This document shows, in pieces, positions 1 to 5,354 of a stretch of DNA of 10,112 bases; within the stretch, counting starts at the first letter, position 1, and each line of letters begins with the position of its first letter. Origin of the DNA: Chloroflexota bacterium (GTDB taxonomy: Bacteria; Chloroflexota; Limnocylindria; Limnocylindrales; CSP1-4). The stretch covers positions 1 to 10,112 of the forward strand of contig JANYAA010000331.1 of assembly GCA_025355255.1 (NCBI GenBank), written 5' to 3'. The notes under the pieces were generated by a model. It saw only the letters and a program-made list of their open reading frames with translations. It made no database searches and was not told the origin of the DNA. The translations under genes and the position numbers were made by a program.

Positions 1-441
1 GCGGCGACGGGCTTTGCGAACAACGAGCCCATCCAGCTGCGAAACGCGGGCATCGAGCCCGTGGTGCTGACGGTTGACGCCATCACGCCGCTCCCAGGGC
101 CGGGTCTGGTCACGGGGACGAAGACGTTGGCCGCCAAGCACGACGCGCTCAAGGCGTTCACAGCCGCCACGCTGCGCGCAATGAACGAGATCAAGGCCAA
201 TCCGCAGAAGGGCCTCGACGCCACGTTTGCGCTCGTGCCAGACCTCAAATCCAATGCGGCGCTCCAGCGACAGATCCTCGATGCAACCATCGCAATCTGG
301 CCCAACACCCGAACGGGCGGCGCGTACGGCGCGCTGGACACGGCGGGCTGGCAGCAATCGGTGACCTACATGAGCTCCTTGGGTCTGGTCCCCAACGCGG
401 TCACCCCGGCGCAGCTGCTCGACGGCTCGCTGCTGCCCTGA
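1..441 (+). CDS. ABC transporter substrate-binding protein, NMT1/THI5-like (C-terminal part)
   Basis: Frame 1 is open from the first base of the window to a TGA at 439-441, so the gene starts upstream and only the last 146 residues are visible. The segment begins AATGFANNEPIQLRNAGIEP and continues with a GTKTLAAKHDALKAFTAAT helix region, then DATIAIWPN and a C-terminal AGWQQSVTYMSSLGLV helix. An NEPIQL stretch followed by 'entry of another ligand' helices and a final W-x-x-x-x-x-Y-M-x-x-x-G-L segment is typical of the C-terminal lobe of periplasmic binding proteins for thiamine-precursor, sulfonate or nitrate-like ligands. These proteins sit outside the membrane and hand ligand to an ABC permease. 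The ligand cannot be read from this half. The permease and ATPase genes, if linked, must lie upstream. Family assignment is fairly sure; substrate is unknown. Confidence 0.8.
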   Translation, partial: AATGFANNEPIQLRNAGIEPVVLTVDAITPLPGPGLVTGTKTLAAKHDALKAFTAATLRAMNEIKANPQKGLDATFALVPDLKSNAALQRQILDATIAIWPNTRTGGAYGALDTAGWQQSVTYMSSLGLVPNAVTPAQLLDGSLLP

Positions 442-485
442 CCGCTGAAGTGCGTCGCGACCCCAAGCGGGAGCCCGCACCGTGT

Positions 486-543
486 GTACCGGGTAGAGTT
501 CGGCGGGGGCCCGTAGCTCAGCGGTAGAGCAGGGGACTTTTAA
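486..543 (+). repeat. Left copy of 58-bp direct repeat (tRNA-Lys promoter and 5' half)
   Basis: Bases 486-543 are identical to 5181-5238. The repeat starts with GTACCGGGTAGAGTTCGG and ends with GGGGACTTTTAA. It covers a -10-like TAGAGT (494-499) and tRNA bases 1 to 38, ending at the last base of the anticodon loop. Past 543 the copies diverge completely. Upstream of 486 only short matches such as GAGCCC remain, with gaps. It may be an attachment-site-like junction. Confidence 0.9.
507..543 (+). pseudogene. Truncated tRNA-Lys(TTT) gene, 5' half only
   Basis: This is the 5' acceptor strand (GGGCCCG), D arm (GCTC, AGCGGTA, GAGC), 5' anticodon stem (GGGGA) and full anticodon loop (CTTTTAA) of the tRNA-Lys gene that is intact at 5202-5276. 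The 3' anticodon strand, variable loop, T arm and 3' acceptor strand are missing; the sequence continues AGTCGGCCGGGCC. It cannot make a tRNA. The promoter-like TAGAGT just upstream is retained, so a 5' tRNA half joined to downstream sequence could be transcribed; that is inference. Confidence 0.88.
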
Positions 544-640
544 AGTCGGCCGGGCCAAGCGGTGTGCTCCACGCTCACGCTCCGGGTCAAAACGGGTCCA
601 GTTATTCGCTCAACTGCCCAGTCGAGCGAACCATCCCTGA

Positions 641-823
641 TGCGAAGTGTGGGCCGCGACCGCTTCCACGCGCTGGTCGAGGTCGCTGGCGCACGCAGTG
701 GCGATCGACGCCTGCCACGCCGCCCGTCCGGGCGAGTCGATCGGCTTCGACACGCCGCTCAGCCGCTCCCTCGCGGATCCGCGGGCAAACCAATCCGAGC
801 CTCAAGTCGTGCAACCGACTTGA
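641..823 (+). pseudogene. Remnant of a coding region, possibly the C-terminus of a Gfo/Idh/MocA-type oxidoreductase
   Basis: Frame 2 is open from just after a TGA at 638-640 to a TGA at 821-823, about 60 codons, with no good start; a GTG at 647 lacks a convincing ribosome site. Third codon positions are almost all G or C, much stronger than in the other frames here, which suggests real coding ancestry. The translation contains LAHAVAIDACHAARPGESIG followed by FDTPLSRSL. An 'aHAvaIdac..Aar.Ge.I' pattern resembles the end of Gfo/Idh/MocA family dehydrogenases, but the resemblance is weak and other families are possible. The upstream part would have been lost at or near the tRNA-fragment junction at 543. 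I treat it as a truncated relic, not a working gene. Confidence 0.4.
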
Positions 824-847
824 CACGGGACAAGACGAAGGCAGTAT
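820..847 (+). promoter_or_regulatory. Candidate sigma-70-type promoter for the lipoprotein gene
   Basis: A perfect TTGACA at 820-825 is followed after 16 bp by CAGTAT (842-847), which keeps the important A at position 2 and T at position 6 of a -10 box. Transcription would start near 854, giving a leader of about 65 bases before the lipoprotein start at 920. The -35 box overlaps the stop codon of the upstream gene remnant. The -10 match is only moderate. Confidence 0.4.
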
Positions 848-919
848 GGATCGCGGCAGTAAGCGTGCTCACTGCGCGGCCACTCAGTGGAGCCAGGGAT
901 CGAGAGGGGGATAAGGGCG

Positions 920-1378
920 ATGAGTGTTCTGGCACTGCTTCGCGGCATCATCGCTCGCTGTGGCCACGTGCTTGCCTGTCTGGCTGTTGCAGCCTGCAGC
1001 GCCTCGGGATCTACCCAGTCGCCGACCTCGATCCCATCGTCAACTGTGGCACCTGTGGAGTACCAAAACCACACGCCGCTGCACCTGGGCCTGTTCGTCA
1101 ACGGAAGCAGCGTCCGTTCGATCGATCCATCGTCGGCGGGGAGTGTCGAAGCAACCCAATTGCCGAGCCAACCTTGGACGATCGAGGTACGGACGACGTC
1201 TGGCCGCGTGGTGGCATCGCTCAGTGTGAAGCCAGGCGATGTGAAGCAGGACGTGCAAGGTTCCCAGGGAGACGGCGTTCGTGTCGGGTTGTCGTGCGGG
1301 AGTCTAGATCTCTGGTCAGGGCCGCCTCTAGCTGGGCCAGCCGCAGGTACAGGGCAGCCCGGGGACTGCAACCCCTGA
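920..1378 (+). CDS. Small secreted lipoprotein of unknown function
   Basis: The product is 152 residues. The ATG at 920 is preferred over an in-frame ATG at 887 because a purine-rich GAGAGGGGGATAAGGG stretch lies just upstream and because it gives a well-formed lipoprotein signal peptide: MSVLALLRGIIARCG, a hydrophobic stretch, then the lipobox VAAC with the lipidated cysteine at residue 26. A Ser/Thr/Pro-rich linker follows to about residue 45. The rest is a compact domain (NHTPLHLGLFVNG, WTIEVRTTSGRVVASLSV) that looks beta-rich. It ends with LSCGSLDLWSGPP and GDCNP; the two cysteines could form a disulphide. This end recalls small hypothetical lipoproteins I associate with Chloroflexota and actinobacteria, but no function is known to me. 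A candidate TTGACA promoter lies at 820-847. It lies within the tRNA-bracketed segment. Confidence 0.65.
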   Translation: MSVLALLRGIIARCGHVLACLAVAACSASGSTQSPTSIPSSTVAPVEYQNHTPLHLGLFVNGSSVRSIDPSSAGSVEATQLPSQPWTIEVRTTSGRVVASLSVKPGDVKQDVQGSQGDGVRVGLSCGSLDLWSGPPLAGPAAGTGQPGDCNP

Positions 1379-1404
1379 TGTAGAACACTGATGTCGGCAC
1401 CGAA

Positions 1405-1425
1405 GCGGCGTCCTTCCGAAGCCGC
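1405..1425 (+). terminator. Weak hairpin between the lipoprotein and secreted-protein genes
   Basis: GCGGC (1405-1409) pairs with GCCGC (1421-1425) around an 11-base loop. There is no T tract downstream, so intrinsic termination is doubtful. Confidence 0.2.
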
Positions 1426-1449
1426 CGGACCCAAACGGGGGTATTCCTC

Positions 1450-1587
1450 ATGCAGAGCAAACGTCGTTGGCCCACTGCCGTCGCGGCGATGATCACGATA
1501 GTCCTCGTGATGGAGTCCCCGCCGGTCTCACTTGGTGCGGCGGGAAGCCAAGCACCCGTCGCGGCGGCGAGCGTCACCCAGCCGTAA
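1450..1587 (+). CDS. Signal-peptide fragment of a frameshifted secreted protein
   Basis: A 45-codon frame starts at ATG 1450, nine bases after a GGGGG tract (1437-1441) that can act as ribosome site, and stops at TAA 1585-1587. It reads MQSKRRWPTAVAAMITIVLV, then MESPPVSLGAAGSQAPVAAA. This is a textbook Sec signal peptide: basic N-region, hydrophobic core at about residues 10-20, and small residues around a likely cleavage site near residues 29-32. It then stops abruptly. The large body of a secreted-looking protein follows in another frame (1653-2645). The simplest reading is one gene whose frame was broken by a one-base loss or two-base gain at about 1555-1585. A shift before the TAA would avoid the stop and join the parts. 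It is unlikely to be a functional peptide alone. Confidence 0.5.
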   Translation: MQSKRRWPTAVAAMITIVLVMESPPVSLGAAGSQAPVAAASVTQP

Positions 1588-1652
1588 GGGGATCCTGCAT
1601 CCCCGGCCGAGGACATGACGCCGATGGTGGCGACGCCCGCCGGGTCATCACG

Positions 1653-2645
1653 ATGGCCACGGTCTCCGGCATAAACGGCGTCAAGAGCAGCATCCTTGAA
1701 CTGGACCCGTTCTATTCAGGGATGAACGGGACGGGAACAAACTCCACCGTGATGCTCAACATCGGCGCCTCAAAGTGGGCGCAGCTTGGGTGGTTCAAGT
1801 CCAAGATCGACGGCAATGTGGTCCGCCGCGAGACTGGCCTGGAGTTCTTTCTCGATCTTGCGCACAACTACTGGCGATGGTATGGCGCTCGACCTGTTCA
1901 AACCTCCACCGAGTACGAGATTCTCTTCGACCCGAACAACGGGAACAAGTTCGATTTCTTCGTAGCCGGATCCTACTGGCTTTCGTTCTCGGGTTTCGTT
2001 CCGACCACGTATGAGCTGTTCAGCGAAACGCATGATCTCGCTGATCAGATGCCGGGCGTCGCTTCGAACGTGGAGGTCTTCCAGGCCTCGGGCTATTGGA
2101 CTGGCCTGAATCACGCGAATTATCACGTGATGACCTCGGCGATCTCGACTGACAACGACACTATCTACGGTGGGCAGCGGCCCGCGGATGGCAAGTACTA
2201 CGCTTGGGATAAGTGCATCATTGGCAACACCGCCGTCATCACGTCGACCGCCTCGGCGACGCCTGATAGCGGTGCCGCGAGTGCATCCGTGGGAGATCCC
2301 ACTCTCCTTCCCGAAGATATCGTGGCGATTGGACTCGGCCAAGTCGTTGACCGGACTTCGGCAGCGGCTGCTACGACGAATCCTGCTAGCGTCGCCGGTA
2401 TCTCCAAGGCTGCAGCGATGAAGGTCGCTGGAGGTGAGATTGTGGTTGCCGCCAGCAGCCGGGCCTATACGGCCTCAGTTCGGGCCACCGCGGGCGGCCC
2501 CGTCATCCCTGTGTGGGTCATCACCGCCGCGGGGGGCGTTCCGTTCTTCGACGGACCCCCAGGTGCCACTGTGCCCGACCCTCGGATTTCCGGTGCAATC
2601 GTTGATGCCTCGACCGGCGAGTTCATCGGCGGCTTCATGGAGTAA
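1653..2645 (+). CDS. Body of a secreted hypothetical protein, reading frame separated from its signal peptide
   Basis: From the ATG at 1653 the product is 330 residues; the same frame stays open back to 1467, but the translation upstream of about 1587 is arginine-rich and looks like shadow sequence. The ATG has no clear ribosome site, consistent with a 5' end displaced by a frameshift from the signal peptide at 1450-1587. The protein has an aromatic- and Asn/Gly/Thr-rich first half (ASKWAQLGWFKSKIDG, LAHNYWRWYGARP, YEILFDPNNGNKFDFF, VEVFQASGYWTG), as in secreted beta-sheet domains. The second half is rich in Ala, Ser and Thr (STASATPDSGAASASVGDPT), and the end, SGAIVDASTGEFIGGFME, resembles a short beta-hairpin capping segment. 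No catalytic motif is recognised. Codons are less G/C-ended than those of the neighbouring transposase. Expression depends on whether the frameshift is real. Confidence 0.6.
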   Translation: MATVSGINGVKSSILELDPFYSGMNGTGTNSTVMLNIGASKWAQLGWFKSKIDGNVVRRETGLEFFLDLAHNYWRWYGARPVQTSTEYEILFDPNNGNKFDFFVAGSYWLSFSGFVPTTYELFSETHDLADQMPGVASNVEVFQASGYWTGLNHANYHVMTSAISTDNDTIYGGQRPADGKYYAWDKCIIGNTAVITSTASATPDSGAASASVGDPTLLPEDIVAIGLGQVVDRTSAAAATTNPASVAGISKAAAMKVAGGEIVVAASSRAYTASVRATAGGPVIPVWVITAAGGVPFFDGPPGATVPDPRISGAIVDASTGEFIGGFME

Positions 2646-2705
2646 GTCCACCGCCAGACTGAGTCGACGGCGTTGTGGATTTTAGGTCGTCGTTCCAACT
2701 TGTGA

Positions 2706-3059
2706 TCGAGCCCTCAGGCGGTCTACGCGGGGGGCGAATGGTCAGCCTCACACGGCCGACTTTGCGCCTGGGAGCAAGAGCGCTTCGAGTTCGCGCGTGA
2801 GCGCCCGGATTGGCCGGGCATTGGCGATCCTCCACAGTATGTATCACTTGTGCGGCTGCTCGGAGCCGGGTCACGGTCTTGCCGCGAGCGCCTCGAGAGT
2901 TGCGAAGCAAGCGCCGTCATGAGGGCGTACACGGCGACCGACATCAACCACGAACCCGACACGGAGTCACTGGAGCGGTGGGATAGCATCTGCCCTAGGA
3001 CGTCGCAGCGCGCGGGCGGGTCGTGTCCCCATACTGGTGTAACAGCGCGGCGGCCGTGA
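2706..3059 (+). other. Possible coding remnant next to the IS; otherwise no gene between 2646 and 3018
   Basis: This 370-bp gap has no convincing complete gene. Frame 3 is open from after a TGA at 2703-2705 to a TGA at 3057-3059, running across the left IS end. Its translation includes LCAWEQERFEFARERPDWPG, then IGDPPQYVSLVRLLG, which reads like real protein. By eye about three quarters of its third positions are G or C, only a mild bias. No good start exists; a GTG at 2850 is weak. It may be the relic of a gene cut by the insertion sequence, with the last dozen or so codons inside the IS. No family is recognised. Confidence 0.25.
3019..3048 (+). repeat. Left terminal inverted repeat of the IS256-type element
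   Basis: It matches the reverse complement of 4382-4411 at 22 of 30 positions. The inner 12 bases, GTGTAACAGCGC at 3037-3048, are identical. Outer matches include GGTC and GTCCC. Confidence 0.7.
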
Positions 3060-3115
3060 ACAAAGACGGCCACCGCGTCATCCTCGCGTCGTTGGAACTC
3101 AGAAACCGACGACAC

Positions 3116-3121
3116 GGAAGG
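3116..3121 (+). promoter_or_regulatory. Ribosome binding site of the transposase
   Basis: GGAAGG lies eight bases before the ATG at 3130 and fixes this start. Confidence 0.55.
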
Positions 3122-3129
3122 ACACCACG

Positions 3130-4359
3130 ATGGCCGACGACAGCATGGCTCTGCTCGAGACCCTGCGCAAGATGACGGGCGACCCGGACGTCGACGTCCT
3201 GCGGGAGGGCGTGCGCCTCCTCGCGCAGGCGATCATGGAGGCCGAGGTGACGGAGATCACCGGGGTCCCCAAGGGCGAGCGCAACCCCGAAGCCCGCCAG
3301 ACGCACCGCAACGGGTACCGCGACCGCCGCTGGGACACGCGGGTGGGCACGATCGACCTCGCCGTGCCGCGGGTCCGCGACGGCGGCTACCTGCCCAGCC
3401 TGCTCGACCCGCGCCGGCGGATCGAGCGCGCCATGCTGGCCGTGATCCAGGAGGCGTACGTGACCGGGACCTCCACGCGCCGGGTCGGCGACCTCGTGCG
3501 CGCGCTGGGCATCGATGGGGTCAGCAGGAGCGAGGTGAGCCGGATCTGCGCGGGCCTCGACGCCGAGGTCGCGGCCTTCCGCTCCCGGTCCCTCGCCGGG
3601 GCGGCCTGCCCCTACCTCTGGCTCGACGCCACCTACCTGCGCGTCCGCGAGGGCGGCCACGTCGTCTCGATGGCGGCCCTGGTCGCGGTCGGCGTCACGG
3701 CCGGCGGGGAGCGCCGGGTGCTGGGGCTCGAGCTGTCCCCCGGCAACGACGAGGGCAGCGCCTGGCCGCGCTTCATCCGCTCGCTCGTCGAGCGGGGGCT
3801 CCACGGGGTGCGCCTCGTCGTCAGCGACGGCCACGCCGGGCTCGTGAAGGCCGTCCGGGAGCAGCTCCTGGGCTCGGGCTGGCAGCGGTGCCGCGTCCAC
3901 TTCACCCGCAACGCCCAGGACCTCGTCCCCCGGTCGGCCCGGGGCATGGTCGCCTCGGCCATCCGGTCGGTGTTCGAGCAGCCCGACGGCGCGGCCGCCC
4001 GCGGCCAGCTCGACCGCGTCGCCGACGGCATGGCCCGGCCGTACCCGCGCGTCGCCGAGCTGCTCGCGGACGCGGAGGCGGACCTCCTCGCGCACTTCGC
4101 CTTCCCCGAGGCCCACCGCCGGCAGATCCGCAGCACCAACCCGCTCGAGCGCCTGAACAAGGAGATCAAGCGCCGGACCTCGGTCGTCGGGATCTTCCCC
4201 AACCGGGCCTCGGTCATCCGCCTCGTCGGGATGGTCCTCGCCGAGCAGGACGACGAGTGGCAGGACGGCCGCCGCTACTTCCGGCCGGAGACCATGGCGG
4301 CGATCGACGCCGTCGCCCAGCTCGGGGAGGTGGGCCAGCCGCTCCTGCTCGCGAGCTGA
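3130..4359 (+). CDS. IS256-family (mutator-type) transposase
   Basis: The 409-residue protein has the normal length for the family and an unbroken frame. It catalyses DNA cleavage and strand transfer for its own element by a DDE mechanism. The N-terminal part has the conserved HRNGYRDRRWDTRVGTIDLAVP stretch (about 59-80) and RRRIERAMLAVIQEAYVTG-TSTRRV (about 95-118). The catalytic residues are D166 in LWLDATYLRVREG, D233 in VVSDGHAGL and E340 in NPLERLNKEIKRRTS, with the family's C-x-x-H pair in CRVHFTRNA (254-261). All are present, so it should be active. It starts at the ATG at 3130, behind a GGAAGG site. Terminal inverted repeats lie on both sides. Third codon positions are almost exclusively G or C. 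It is the only visible mobility gene between the tRNA repeats, and DDE transposases do not normally target tRNA anticodon loops, so it probably hopped into the segment later. Confidence 0.95.
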   Translation: MADDSMALLETLRKMTGDPDVDVLREGVRLLAQAIMEAEVTEITGVPKGERNPEARQTHRNGYRDRRWDTRVGTIDLAVPRVRDGGYLPSLLDPRRRIERAMLAVIQEAYVTGTSTRRVGDLVRALGIDGVSRSEVSRICAGLDAEVAAFRSRSLAGAACPYLWLDATYLRVREGGHVVSMAALVAVGVTAGGERRVLGLELSPGNDEGSAWPRFIRSLVERGLHGVRLVVSDGHAGLVKAVREQLLGSGWQRCRVHFTRNAQDLVPRSARGMVASAIRSVFEQPDGAAARGQLDRVADGMARPYPRVAELLADAEADLLAHFAFPEAHRRQIRSTNPLERLNKEIKRRTSVVGIFPNRASVIRLVGMVLAEQDDEWQDGRRYFRPETMAAIDAVAQLGEVGQPLLLAS

Positions 4360-4381
4360 TCAACGCCGGCGCGAGGACCAG

Positions 4382-4411
4382 GCGCTGTTACACACAACTT
4401 GGGACTTGACC
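4382..4411 (-). repeat. Right terminal inverted repeat of the IS256-type element
   Basis: It lies 22 bp after the transposase stop codon. Its reverse complement matches 3019-3048 at 22 of 30 positions, including the identical inner 12 bases (4382-4393 on the plus strand). Confidence 0.7.
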
Positions 4412-5180
4412 TCGAAGCGCCAGACACTTGGGGATTGGCGATAGGTAACGCTTGTCACTGGCGAAGTGAAAGTCGGCGGATTCTCGTGGTCGTCGCAACA
4501 CGTGAGTTCACCGGGAGTTGCCAGTGCCGCACCCTCGCCGCTCCAGGAAGGCGCCTGGAGTCCTGCCGCTGACGGCCGCAGGCTGCGACCCGCAGGCGTG
4601 CACAACATGCCTTGAGCGCCCTGTCGGCCGGCGTAGAGTGGGCGCTAGGCGGCTGATGCCGCGTCGGCCGGCCGCGGACCACCGTCCCGAATCCCGCCTC
4701 GTCCGTCAGGCGGGCAACGCGACTCCGATCCCGTGGCCGGACCTCGTGGGAGCTCCCGTGCGCAAGCGACCCGGGGACGGGGCTGGCCCCGCGTTCCTCG
4801 GTGTTGCCAGCCCGTCCGAAAACGGGGTATGCAAAGCCCTTCTATGAGGTCGCCCAGCACCATGAACGAACACTCGCGCACCACCGTCAGCGACTCCAGC
4901 AGCCGCGCGGCGTCCCCCTGTCCGGCAGTGAGCAAGGCGGGCGGGGCGCTGATCGGACACGCCGTCCCCCCACGCCCTTTCGTGCTCGGGCTCGTCGTCC
5001 GCAACCAAGGACCCCACAAGCCCATGATCAGCGCCTTCGCTTCCGCGCCGGACCCTTCCGCCGCGCCGTCGCCGACCCGGGCCTCCTCTGGTACCGGGAC
5101 CGGGCAGCGCTGCGGATCCAGCATCAACGGTGGTACCTCGAGCAGTCGGTCCTCCGTCCCCTCACCCGCGGCGGAGCCCC
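4412..5180. other. 769-bp region without an identifiable gene
   Basis: No protein family is recognised on either strand. From about 4840 to 5190, positions that are third in plus-strand frame 2 are very rich in G and C. This suggests coding ancestry, but the same pattern fits a minus-strand frame and the strand cannot be decided. The plus frame (for example from ATG 4844 or 4862) gives a Ser/Pro/Ala-rich protein and ends at a TAG at 5189-5191, which is part of the tRNA promoter box. The minus frame includes SLTVVRECSFMVLGDLIEGL but has no credible start, since it runs in from the tRNA gene. Around 4640-4790 there are several short hairpins behind a promoter-like pair. I see no integrase, attachment genes or insertion-sequence remnant I can name here. 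Confidence 0.5.
4612..4639 (+). promoter_or_regulatory. Promoter-like sequence upstream of a hairpin-rich stretch
   Basis: TTGAGC (4612-4617) and TAGAGT (4634-4639) are 16 bp apart. The -10 box is identical to that before the tRNA-Lys gene. No gene start with a ribosome site follows at a suitable distance. The next 150 bases contain hairpins at 4649-4662, 4693-4714, 4748-4757 and 4779-4790. Confidence 0.25.
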
Positions 5181-5238
5181 GTACCGGGTAGAGTTCGGCG
5201 GGGGCCCGTAGCTCAGCGGTAGAGCAGGGGACTTTTAA
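5181..5238 (+). repeat. Right copy of 58-bp direct repeat (tRNA-Lys promoter and 5' half)
   Basis: Identical to 486-543. It includes TAGAGT at 5189-5194 and tRNA bases 1-38. Here the sequence continues into the complete tRNA. Confidence 0.9.
5189..5194 (+). promoter_or_regulatory. -10 box of the tRNA-Lys promoter
   Basis: TAGAGT ends seven bases before the first tRNA base, the correct distance for transcription starting at or next to the mature 5' end. No clear -35 box is seen about 17 bp upstream. The same box is retained at 494-499 before the broken copy. Confidence 0.45.
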
Positions 5239-5276
5239 TCCTCTGGTCCTGGGTTCGAATCCCAGCGGGCCCACCA
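5202..5276 (+). tRNA. tRNA-Lys(TTT)
   Basis: This is a complete cloverleaf of 75 bases with an encoded CCA end (5274-5276). The acceptor stem GGGCCCG (5202-5208) pairs with CGGGCCC (5266-5272), with A5273 as discriminator. The D stem is GCTC/GAGC. The anticodon stem GGGGA (5227-5231) pairs with TCCTC (5239-5243), with one G-T pair. The anticodon loop CTTTTAA carries TTT, which reads AAA and AAG lysine codons. The T stem CTGGG/CCCAG encloses the canonical TTCGAAT loop. Its 5' half and promoter are repeated at 486-543. It is therefore probably the functional copy, perhaps rebuilt from element-supplied 5' DNA and host 3' DNA. Confidence 0.97.
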
Positions 5277-5336
5277 ATCCCCTTGGTTCGACGCGGCTGC
5301 CCGCGCTCCGGCTGGACCGCAGACGCCGGCCCGACC

Positions 5337-5348
5337 GCGCCTAGGCGC
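5337..5348. terminator. Palindrome between the tRNA and the convergent cytochrome gene
   Basis: GCGCCTAGGCGC is a perfect 12-base palindrome followed on the plus strand by CTTTCCC. It lies where both the tRNA and the minus-strand cytochrome transcripts should end. There is no loop and only a three-base T run, so it is a weak terminator candidate. Confidence 0.2.
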
Positions 5349-5354
5349 CTTTCC

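Larger units (their letters stand above)
3019..4411 (+). mobile_element. Complete IS256-family insertion sequence
   Basis: The element is about 1.39 kb, within the usual size of the family. It consists of one intact transposase gene between imperfect terminal inverted repeats of 30 bp, 22 of which match (3019-3048 against the reverse complement of 4382-4411). The exact outer ends are uncertain by a few bases. I could not find the 8-9 bp target duplication expected for this family in the flanks. Its extreme G/C use at third positions differs from the genes to its left, which suggests a recent arrival. Confidence 0.75.
486..5238. mobile_element. Putative tRNA-Lys-integrated segment bounded by 58-bp direct repeats
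   Basis: A 4.7-kb stretch is bracketed by perfect 58-bp direct repeats containing the 5' half of tRNA-Lys, with the break point at the anticodon loop. The right junction reconstitutes a complete tRNA. The contents look accessory: remnant coding frames, a small lipoprotein, a secreted protein with a broken frame and a complete IS256-type element. This fits integration into a tRNA gene by a tyrosine recombinase, with the element carrying a replacement promoter and 5' half. However, no integrase, excisionase or mobilisation gene is visible between the repeats. The IS could have replaced or deleted part of it. Alternatives are deletion between two tandem tRNA genes, or a segmental duplication followed by insertions. 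The repeat is certain; the integrative-element reading is tentative. Confidence 0.4.

Noticed and set aside
541..560. CGGGCC after the tRNA break as a relic of the tRNA 3' acceptor strand
   Set aside because: Only six bases match and the flanks do not; too short to distinguish an internal tRNA deletion from chance.
562..1383. 273-codon plus-strand frame over the lipoprotein
   Set aside because: Low-complexity Arg-rich translation without a ribosome site. The overlapping frame at 920 has a lipobox and a ribosome site.
2995..4116. 373-codon minus-strand frame
   Set aside because: Antisense shadow of the transposase, caused by its extreme GC3; no motif.
4441..4510. Possible remnant of a second insertion sequence right of the IS256 element
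   Set aside because: The stretch with TTCTCGTGGTCGTCGCAACA looked faintly familiar as IS-flank sequence, but no inverted repeats or transposase fragment could be found to support it.
4645..5277. Long minus-strand frame starting MVGPLGFEPRTRGLKVPCST
   Set aside because: Its start is the antisense translation of the tRNA-Lys gene, a well-known source of false GFEPRT-type proteins. The rest has no recognisable domain.
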